Part shown: positions 1-4,557 of the stretch, one piece after another | Position numbering within the stretch: position 1 is the stretch's first letter | Layout: each line of letters opens with the position of its first letter | From: Deltaproteobacteria bacterium | GTDB lineage: Bacteria > Desulfobacterota > Desulfobacteria > Desulfobacterales > C00003060 | NCBI GenBank assembly: GCA_019309815.1 | Contig: JAFDFO010000142.1 | Location: 1 to 5,566, forward strand | Length of the DNA: 5,566 bases | Reading direction: 5' to 3' | The notes under the pieces: generated by a model | The model's input: the letters and a program-made list of their open reading frames with translations, nothing else | What the model was told of the DNA's origin: nothing | Database searches by the model: none | Program-made: the position numbers and the translations under genes

Positions 1-1278
1 CGCAGCATGCCGGAAGCGGCAGTGGCCTGCATAGAGTGCCACAAGAGAGAGAGCCCGGGCCTGTTTGCGGACTGGGGCCACAGCCGCCACGCCAGCGCAA
101 ACATTACCTGTCTGGACTGCCACCAGGCCGAATCGTTTGACCCGGACGTCAGTAAGGAGCATTTCAAGCAGTACGAGCGCTCAGACCAGAAATACGGCAC
201 CAAGGAATACAAGGTGCCAATATCGGCCGTCGTCACACCCAAGGACTGCTCCCGCTGCCACCCGGACGAAGCAAAGCAGTACAGCGTGAGCAAGCATGCC
301 AACACGCACGAGATCATCTGGCAGATCGATCCATGGCTGAAAATGGGGATGAACAGCGATTTCGAACGCGCCGTCGGTTGTTTTCACTGTCATGGAACGA
401 TTCTGAAAGTCAAAGAAGGCAAACTCGATCCCGAGACCTGGCCCAATGTCGGGGTGGGTCGTGTCAATCTGGATGGGAGCAAAGGGAGCTGTACGAGTTG
501 TCATACCCGGCACCGCTTTTCTGTGATGGAAGCAAGAAAGCCCGAGGCGTGCGGCCAATGCCACCTCGGACCCGATCATCCCCAAATCGAGATTTACATG
601 GAATCCAAGCACGGCGACATCTACACGGCCTTCGGTGATGAGTACAACTGGGACGCCGCCCCGGGAACGTGGACACCCGGTGTTGATTTCCGCGGCCCCA
701 CGTGCGCGTCGTGTCACATGTCAGGATCCGGGTCGGTGCTGACCTCTCACGACGTCACGGAAAGGCTTGCATGGGAGATTCAAGCACCCCTGACCATCCG
801 TCCGTCTGACTTCAAACCTTTCCCGGCCAAGACAAACCATGAGGTAGAAAGACAGAAGATGACGGAGATCTGCATGCAGTGCCACGGCAAGACCTGGGTG
901 GATGGTCATTTTGTGAAGCTGGATAAGGTGGTCCAGGAATACAATGATGTCTACTTCAAGCCTGCCAAGGCAATGTTGGATGACCTTTACGGCAAGGGGC
1001 TTCTGGATAAGACGAGGTTCTTTGATGAACGTCTGGAAGTGGAGTACTACGAACTGTGGCACCATGAAGGCCGCCGTGCCCGAATGGGTGCAGCCATGAT
1101 GGCCCCGGACTATGCATGGTGGCACGGCTTTTATGAGTGCAAGAAGAGATACAACAACTACATGGAAGAAGCGCGAGACCTCATCAAACACAACGAGAAG
1201 GCCTATAAAGCGACTGATTTCCCGAATGCCACGGGCAATACAACTAGGCCGCCAGAAGTTTTCTCAAAGGGGAAGTAG
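1..1278 (+). CDS. Octaheme c-type cytochrome, hydroxylamine oxidoreductase (HAO) family, 5'-partial
   Basis: The reading frame is open from base 1 to TAG at 1276-1278, so the start and the expected Sec signal peptide lie upstream; the ATG at 7 is probably internal. Counting from that Met, there are eight CxxCH heme sites: C8-H12, C35-H39, C81-H85, C125-H129, C162-H166, C182-H186, C233-H237 and C289-H293. Candidate distal His ligands include H28, H97, H169, H202, H248 and H278. A heme-free C-terminal helical region of about 130 residues follows, containing ELWHHEGRRARMGAAMM (349-365) and APDYAWWHG (366-374). Eight hemes followed by this tail are the layout of HAO and hydrazine dehydrogenase proteins, which are periplasmic and usually trimeric. 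The fourth heme (C125) would be the catalytic P460-type position. In anaerobes such proteins may oxidise hydroxylamine or reduce nitrite to ammonium; the distinction depends on a cross-linking Tyr, for which Y369 is only a candidate. No C-terminal membrane helix is seen. Family is confident, reaction is not. Confidence 0.88.
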   Translation, partial: RSMPEAAVACIECHKRESPGLFADWGHSRHASANITCLDCHQAESFDPDVSKEHFKQYERSDQKYGTKEYKVPISAVVTPKDCSRCHPDEAKQYSVSKHANTHEIIWQIDPWLKMGMNSDFERAVGCFHCHGTILKVKEGKLDPETWPNVGVGRVNLDGSKGSCTSCHTRHRFSVMEARKPEACGQCHLGPDHPQIEIYMESKHGDIYTAFGDEYNWDAAPGTWTPGVDFRGPTCASCHMSGSGSVLTSHDVTERLAWEIQAPLTIRPSDFKPFPAKTNHEVERQKMTEICMQCHGKTWVDGHFVKLDKVVQEYNDVYFKPAKAMLDDLYGKGLLDKTRFFDERLEVEYYELWHHEGRRARMGAAMMAPDYAWWHGFYECKKRYNNYMEEARDLIKHNEKAYKATDFPNATGNTTRPPEVFSKGK

Positions 1279-1290
1279 ACGCCAACGCCC

Positions 1291-2109
1291 CTAAGAATCC
1301 CCGGCCCTCGCCAGCGAGGGCACGGGGATTTCTTTTTTGTCTCTGGCTTTCCAAAACACGGCTGCAAAGCGCTCCCCGCGTTTGCTCTTCTTCTTGTAGA
1401 AAGCGATGCATTGCTTCAGGATTTCGACAACCTCGTCCTCGGAGTACAGGCCCTGGAGTTCCTCTGCCAGTCGGGGGTGGCGGCCCAGTTTACCCCCCAA
1501 TAGCACCCGATAGCCTGTTCGCCCGGCAGCGATGGTGTCTGTTGGACATTCCTTGATGCACTGACCGCACATCAGGCAGCGATCATAGTCAATGACAGGC
1601 AGTTCTTTGCCTTCATCAAGGGTAATCGCGTCTTCTTTACAGGCCTCGACGCACGCTTCGCAAAGTGTGCAATCCTCATCGGTAAGCATGGGCTCTGCCG
1701 CTCCGATAATGCCCATATCTCTGATCTGAGGCTGGGAACAGGCATTTGGGCAGTCGGCTACGGAGACGCGAAATTCGTGATGGTGTTTCAAGTCACCAAC
1801 CACGTGTTTTTCCAGGAAGGCACGCAGGTTGGCTTTCTTAAGAACGTCTTCCAGCCTCTGCACCAGGCCGTCGCCTTCCACCGCACGATTAGGGCATCCT
1901 ATGGGGCCAAAACAGGTCTCAACCTGATAACCCCGGATCTCATCACTCATGCGCTGCAGATAACGCTTTTTGGTGGCCTTCACCTCGGCTAGTGTGACCG
2001 TCTTCTTCCCGGCCTCTTCTGCCTCTTTCTCAACACGGGTACGCACACGTTTTCTGACAAAGAACGGCACCTTTTTCATTGCAGCTTCAGCATCAGCTGA
2101 CCAGTTCAT
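1291..2109 (-). CDS. PCP_red / siroheme-4Fe-4S half-domain / two-cluster ferredoxin fusion (sulfite/nitrite-reductase-like)
   Basis: The product is 272 residues with three parts. Residues 1-45 (W3, KKVPFFVRKRVRTRVE at 12-27) resemble the small PCP_red domain named after light-independent protochlorophyllide reductase. Residues about 56-137 carry the sulfite/nitrite reductase cluster signature: C66-x5-C72 (ETCFGPIGCPN) and C120-x3-C124 (DCPNACSQPQ), which bind the 4Fe-4S cluster coupled to siroheme. Residues 143-196 form a ferredoxin domain with C147/C150/C153/C157 and C178/C181/C184/C188. Normal siroheme reductases have two homologous halves and are larger; only one cluster-binding half is present, so this is probably a small Dsr-like redox or electron-transfer protein rather than a complete sulfite reductase. 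No signal peptide is seen, so it is probably cytoplasmic. The ATG at 2109 is preferred because AGGA (2118-2121) lies 8 bases upstream and homology begins there; the longer frame to 2193 reads through a repeat. The substrate is unknown. Confidence 0.85.
   Translation of the reverse strand: MNWSADAEAAMKKVPFFVRKRVRTRVEKEAEEAGKKTVTLAEVKATKKRYLQRMSDEIRGYQVETCFGPIGCPNRAVEGDGLVQRLEDVLKKANLRAFLEKHVVGDLKHHHEFRVSVADCPNACSQPQIRDMGIIGAAEPMLTDEDCTLCEACVEACKEDAITLDEGKELPVIDYDRCLMCGQCIKECPTDTIAAGRTGYRVLLGGKLGRHPRLAEELQGLYSEDEVVEILKQCIAFYKKKSKRGERFAAVFWKARDKKEIPVPSLARAGDS
1296..1338 (+). terminator. Intrinsic terminator of the octaheme cytochrome gene
   Basis: AATCCCCG (1296-1303) pairs perfectly with CGGGGATT (1323-1330). 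Inside it, CCCTCG (1305-1310) pairs with CGAGGG (1315-1320) around the loop CCAG, leaving one unpaired base on one side and two on the other. The T-rich run 1329-1338 follows directly. The T-run favours plus-strand termination, 18 bases after the cytochrome stop. The minus-strand side has no T-tract, so it is unlikely to work for the convergent gene, whose last codons it overlaps. Confidence 0.88.
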
Positions 2110-2117
2110 GTATTCAA

Positions 2118-2121
2118 TCCT
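2118..2121 (-). promoter_or_regulatory. Ribosome binding site deciding the start at 2109
   Basis: AGGA on the minus strand lies 8 bases before the ATG at 2109-2107. In-frame ATGs at 2136 and 2193 would add residues encoded by repeat-derived sequence, so this site supports the shorter protein. Confidence 0.5.
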
Positions 2122-2158
2122 GTGAGGCCCTGTCATCTGGGTGGGAATAATTAAGCAA

Positions 2159-2236
2159 TGGAGTAGTGGAGTGTTGGAGTACTGGAAAAACAATCTTCTT
2201 TTGCATTACTCCATCACTCCATTACTCCATTACTCC
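2159..2236. repeat. TGGAGT octamer repeat hairpin, copy A
   Basis: The left arm has TGGAGT at 2159, 2167 and 2175, then TGGA at 2183, exactly 8 bases apart with variable dinucleotides between (AG, GT, AC). After a 21-base A/T-rich centre (2187-2207), the right arm carries the complement: ACTCCA at 2208, 2216 and 2224, then ACTCC at 2232, again with period 8. The two arms can fold into a long stem of paired blocks separated by small 2-base mismatches. It lies in the intergenic gap 2110-2260 between the HD gene and the siroheme-like gene. It is non-coding; its role (terminator, RNA stability or mobile repeat) is unknown. Confidence 0.85.
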
Positions 2237-2260
2237 GGACCGCTATTGGAAACAACATTG

Positions 2261-2812
2261 CTAACCCTTGATGAGGATGTCTTTGACTTGTTCGGGTCTG
2301 ATACCGATCTTGGAGAATATCTTCTGCTCCACAAGTTGCGTTTCGCGTTGGACCTGCTCAAAACGAGCCTCAAGACCCGGAAACTTCTTAACATACCTTT
2401 CCAGCACGTCCTGGAACCTGTCTTCGATGTCTACGACTTCTTCATGTTTCACCCGTTTATCAGCATAGTTGACGACCTCTGCCTCCGTAACAGCATCCGG
2501 GTCAAACGACCCCGGATCGAGACAGATATGCTGACGTACAATCTCGGCCACGCCAGGATAGCCCAAAGAAGTGAGTAACTCACCTCCGGTTTGCGCGTGG
2601 TTTTCTGTGGTCTCGATGGATATCGTCTTAGTAATGTCGTGGAGCAAAGCCCCGGCCTCCACCAGGGCAAGGTCAAGCTGCTGGCCAACGCCGTTCAACT
2701 TGCCGGCTATAAGCAGCGCCACCCTGGTCACGAGTCGGCTGTGCCGGACAATGTGCGGCAACATCTTGTGTCGCTGGATCAGCTCCAGACATTGTTCTTT
2801 TGTAGGTATCAA
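2261..2812 (-). CDS. HD-domain (HDIG-type) metal-dependent phosphohydrolase
   Basis: The 183-residue product has the HD metal-site pattern: H24 (PHIVRHSRLV, 19-28), the H58-D59 doublet in GALLHDITK, then H72, H95 and D118 in NYADKRV (115-121). Such small HDIG proteins usually bind divalent metals and hydrolyse phosphoester or nucleotide substrates, but the substrate cannot be told from sequence. A charged helical tail follows from about 125. The start is TTG at 2812-2810: a stop at 2827-2825 blocks extension, AGGGGAG (2817-2823) lies 4 bases upstream, and the only later alternative, Met17, would trim the conserved N-terminal helix just before H24. The gene begins 19 bases after the stop of the upstream HD gene, suggesting co-transcription. 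It ends before the octamer hairpin, which could affect its 3' end. No signal peptide or membrane segment is seen, so it is probably cytoplasmic. Confidence 0.85.
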   Translation of the reverse strand: MIPTKEQCLELIQRHKMLPHIVRHSRLVTRVALLIAGKLNGVGQQLDLALVEAGALLHDITKTISIETTENHAQTGGELLTSLGYPGVAEIVRQHICLDPGSFDPDAVTEAEVVNYADKRVKHEEVVDIEDRFQDVLERYVKKFPGLEARFEQVQRETQLVEQKIFSKIGIRPEQVKDILIKG

Positions 2813-2816
2813 AAGA

Positions 2817-2823
2817 CTCCCCT
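2817..2823 (-). promoter_or_regulatory. Shine-Dalgarno site supporting a TTG start
   Basis: AGGGGAG on the minus strand ends 4 bases before TTG at 2812-2810. With the in-frame stop at 2827-2825, it makes TTG the best start of the HDIG gene. Confidence 0.6.
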
Positions 2824-2831
2824 GCTATTGC

Positions 2832-3497
2832 TCACTTCTGCCCTTCATACTCCTCGGTAAGCCGATCAAAAAACGCTTCCACGAATGCATGTCTCTGCAT
2901 GGCCAGGCGTCTGCCTTCGGTTGTGAGCATCCGGTCTTTGATCCTTGAAAGCTTCAGTGTGTACTCTCGATATCCCGTGTCTTCCTCACTATACGGCTCT
3001 GTATTCTCTGGCTCAATATGTGGGTTGTGGAGCTTTGCCCCCACTTCGCCGGCAAAGAGAAAGGTCCTGGCAATGCCCACGGCGCCGATGGCGTCCAGCT
3101 TGTCGGCGTCAAAGAGCACCTTCGCCTCCAAAGTCTCGGGCTGACAGTCTCCCCGGAACCTGTGCGATCGAACGCAGTGAATGATGTTTGCCTTCTGCTC
3201 ATCGGAAACCGGGTATTCTGCCAATACTTTAGTGGCGATCTCCGCGCCCTTTTCCCCATGACAAACCGCCCCCTTTGACGTATCTTCGTGGGACCGTCCC
3301 ACATCGTGAAGATAGGCAGCAATTTCCAACACCTCCAGATCGGCTCCCTCGGCCTCTCCGATGTGCATGCAGAGGTTGTACACCCGCCGCGTGTGATCCC
3401 AGTCGTGGCTGCCACGCGCATCGGCAAAACACTCAACGGAGAAGTCTCTGACGTCCTCGAGGGTGGAGATGACCGAATCCAAAACAGTTCTATTCAT
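2832..3497 (-). CDS. HD-domain phosphohydrolase, YedJ-like
   Basis: The 221-residue product carries an HD superfamily metal site: H35 in SHDWDHTRRV (30-39), the H64-D65 doublet in AAYLHDVGRS, H80, H112 in RSHRFRG, and D132 in DADKLDAIGAVGIAR (130-144). The last motif and the C-terminal half (HAFVEAFFDRLTEEYEG) match the E. coli YedJ type of uncharacterised HD hydrolase. Length is typical of that family. The protein is predicted to be cytoplasmic and metal-dependent; its physiological substrate is unknown. The ATG at 3497-3495 is the only start that keeps H35, although no clear Shine-Dalgarno sequence precedes it. A TGGAGT unit (3500-3505) lies immediately before the start codon, so the repeat array forms the 5' leader. 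The gene is followed after 19 bases by the second, only distantly similar HD gene. Confidence 0.87.
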   Translation of the reverse strand: MNRTVLDSVISTLEDVRDFSVECFADARGSHDWDHTRRVYNLCMHIGEAEGADLEVLEIAAYLHDVGRSHEDTSKGAVCHGEKGAEIATKVLAEYPVSDEQKANIIHCVRSHRFRGDCQPETLEAKVLFDADKLDAIGAVGIARTFLFAGEVGAKLHNPHIEPENTEPYSEEDTGYREYTLKLSRIKDRMLTTEGRRLAMQRHAFVEAFFDRLTEEYEGQK

Positions 3498-3499
3498 GA

Positions 3500-3608
3500 T
3501 GGAGTTGTGAAGCGATAAAACACTGGAGTGATGGAGTACTTAAACGCCGGAGTGTTGGAGTATTGGAGTACTGGTTTTTCTTTTTTTCCACCACTCCATT
3601 ACTCCAAA
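3500..3608. repeat. TGGAGT octamer repeat hairpin, copy B
   Basis: TGGAGT or close variants occur at 3500, 3524, 3532, 3548 (CGGAGT), 3556 and 3564, with TGG at 3572. All these positions are in one 8-base phase, with degenerate units filling 3508-3523 and 3540-3547. After a 13-base pyrimidine tract (3575-3587), the right arm has TCCA (3587-3590) and ACTCCA at 3593 and 3601. The inner region 3556-3574 can pair with 3588-3606. The left arm shares GGAGTGTTGGAGTA with copy A, and both copies have the same orientation. The array fills most of the gap between algH and the YedJ-like gene and abuts the latter's start codon. Confidence 0.82.
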
Positions 3609-3647
3609 GCCCGTGCTGCATCCAAACGCGCTAAAAGCCCTTCTTCT

Positions 3648-4223
3648 CTATGCATGACCGGCAACCCCGGTGAGTAGTTTTATATCGACCCCCATGAGTT
3701 TGGCAGCCTCTGCCCATCTTCGCTCTGTTGGGGTGTCAAACAGGATCGCCTCACTGGCAGGACAGGACAACCAAGCATTTGCCATAATTTCTGATTCCAG
3801 CTGGCCTGGGCCCCACCCTGCACATCCCAGCGTGATAACGAAAGACTGGGGCCCTTCACCCTTGGCGAGCTGCTCCAGAAGGTCTTTTGAATTGCTCAAA
3901 GCGAGGGTAGGTGTCACCGGTCGGCAGGCTTCCCAACCAAAGGGGGGACCATGCAGTATGAAGATTTGACCTTCGTGCACAGGCCCTCCCAAATACATGG
4001 GAAGGGCGTCCACCTCTGGAACCGATGCCACTTTTAACTCCCTGAACACGGTCTCAATGGTCAGCTCCGGATGGATCCGGTTGATCACCAGCCCCACGGC
4101 TCCTTCATCGTTGTGTTCGCATATATATGTGACGGTCTCCGAGAAATTGGGATCCGAAAGACTCGGCATGGCTATCAGAAAGTGTCCCCTCAGGGACCCC
4201 GAGAATTCTTCTTCGTGACTCAT
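3648..4223 (-). CDS. algH: YqgE/AlgH family protein (UPF0301, DUF179)
   Basis: The 191-residue product matches the AlgH/YqgE family along its whole length: GHFLIAMPSLSDPNFSETV (13-31), HNDEGAVGLVINR (37-49), YLGGPVHEGQIFILH (77-91), and GCAGWGPGQLESEI (133-146) followed by NAWL and ILFDTP. Length is close to the usual 185-190 residues. The family is cytoplasmic and widespread in Gram-negative bacteria; AlgH was named from regulation of alginate synthesis in Pseudomonas, but its biochemical role is not established. The ATG at 4223-4221 has GGAGGG (4227-4232) 3 bases upstream, a strong if close ribosome binding site. A sigma70-like promoter lies about 70 bases upstream. Downstream it is separated from the HD gene by the octamer hairpin, so it may be monocistronic. 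The family assignment is secure; the symbol is by family only. Confidence 0.93.
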   Translation of the reverse strand: MSHEEEFSGSLRGHFLIAMPSLSDPNFSETVTYICEHNDEGAVGLVINRIHPELTIETVFRELKVASVPEVDALPMYLGGPVHEGQIFILHGPPFGWEACRPVTPTLALSNSKDLLEQLAKGEGPQSFVITLGCAGWGPGQLESEIMANAWLSCPASEAILFDTPTERRWAEAAKLMGVDIKLLTGVAGHA

Positions 4224-4290
4224 TTGCCCTCCAAGAGCTCCTCACTGTAAAATCGAACAAGAAATGAATCGAGGCGATATGTCTAACAAA

Positions 4291-4320
4291 ATTCTATTTC
4301 AGTCAGCCGGAGTTTGTCAA
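4291..4320 (-). promoter_or_regulatory. Sigma70-like promoter for algH
   Basis: On the minus strand, TTGACA (4320-4315) matches the consensus -35 box exactly. After 18 bases, TAGAAT (4296-4291) matches five of six -10 positions. Transcription would start near 4284, giving a leader of about 60 bases before the algH ATG at 4223. The assignment is by sequence only. Confidence 0.5.
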
Positions 4321-4334
4321 CAATCCAAAGCGCC

Positions 4335-4460
4335 CCTGATCCACCATCAAGGCATCATCTGCGGCGTTACCTTCGATCGCTCCTCCTTGCGGAGTATTGC
4401 TCATACGCCTCAGTCGTCGCTCCTCGGCGCCTTGCATCTAATGCCTTGCTGGTGATCAGG
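4335..4460. repeat. Large imperfect palindrome, intergenic structured element
   Basis: The ends are complementary in nested blocks. CCTGATC (4335-4341) plus ACC (4343-4345) pair with GGTGATCAGG (4451-4460), with one bulge. AAGGCAT (4349-4355) pairs with ATGCCTT (4441-4447), TGC (4360-4362) with GCA (4434-4436), and GGCG (4363-4366) with CGCC (4428-4431). Inside are small hairpins such as CTCC-TTGC-GGAG (4383-4394) and GTAT-TGCTC-ATAC (4394-4406). That is about 24 outer base pairs over 126 bases. It resembles dispersed intergenic repeats with a core like AACGCCGCAGATG that I recall from Desulfobacterota-type genomes, but the copy number cannot be checked here. A 62-codon frame crossing it is not convincing as a gene. 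Confidence 0.6.
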
Positions 4461-4557
4461 AATACCCTGAAATCACCTGATATCATTATCAGTACATAAA
4501 GCAGACGGTGGATTTGGGGCGCCACCTCCATGCAAGGAAACAGTTGCGAGGTCAACT

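Larger units (their letters stand above)
4224..4557. other. Intergenic region between the transporter gene and algH
   Basis: This 334-base gap holds, on the minus strand, the algH ribosome binding site and promoter (4227-4320) and the large palindrome (4335-4460). It also holds an alternative small hairpin: GGTGAT (4451-4456) with ATCACC (4472-4477), enclosing CAGG/CCTG. A weak stem, GGTGG (4507-4511) with CCACC (4522-4526), lies 31 bases past the transporter stop; it lacks a proper T-run, so no confident terminator can be named. No tRNA or convincing small gene was seen. Confidence 0.6.

Noticed and set aside
181..717. 178-codon frame on the minus strand inside the cytochrome gene
   Set aside because: It lies antisense to a clear octaheme cytochrome, has no recognisable motifs, and is explained by the GC-biased codon use of the real gene.
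721..1191. 156-codon minus-strand frame antisense to the cytochrome C-terminus
   Set aside because: No family resemblance and full overlap with a well-supported gene.
2110..2193. N-terminal extension of the siroheme-like protein to an ATG at 2193
   Set aside because: The extra 28 residues include translated octamer repeat, while the ATG at 2109 has a properly spaced AGGA and begins at the conserved domain.
2141..2578. 145-codon plus-strand frame through repeat A and the HDIG gene
   Set aside because: Its N-terminus is a translation of the TGGAGT/ACTCCA repeat and the rest is antisense to an HD protein with intact metal ligands.
3500..3608. Possible CRISPR array
   Set aside because: The period is 8 bases with 2-base variable gaps and the array is mirrored as a hairpin; there are no 25-40 base repeats, spacers or cas genes.
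4507..4526. Terminator for the transporter gene
   Set aside because: Only a 5-bp stem with a 10-base loop and no T-run following on the minus strand; too weak to call.
4367..4555. 62-codon minus-strand frame in the transporter-algH gap
   Set aside because: It crosses the large palindrome, has no recognisable domain or good ribosome binding site, and is better explained as non-coding.
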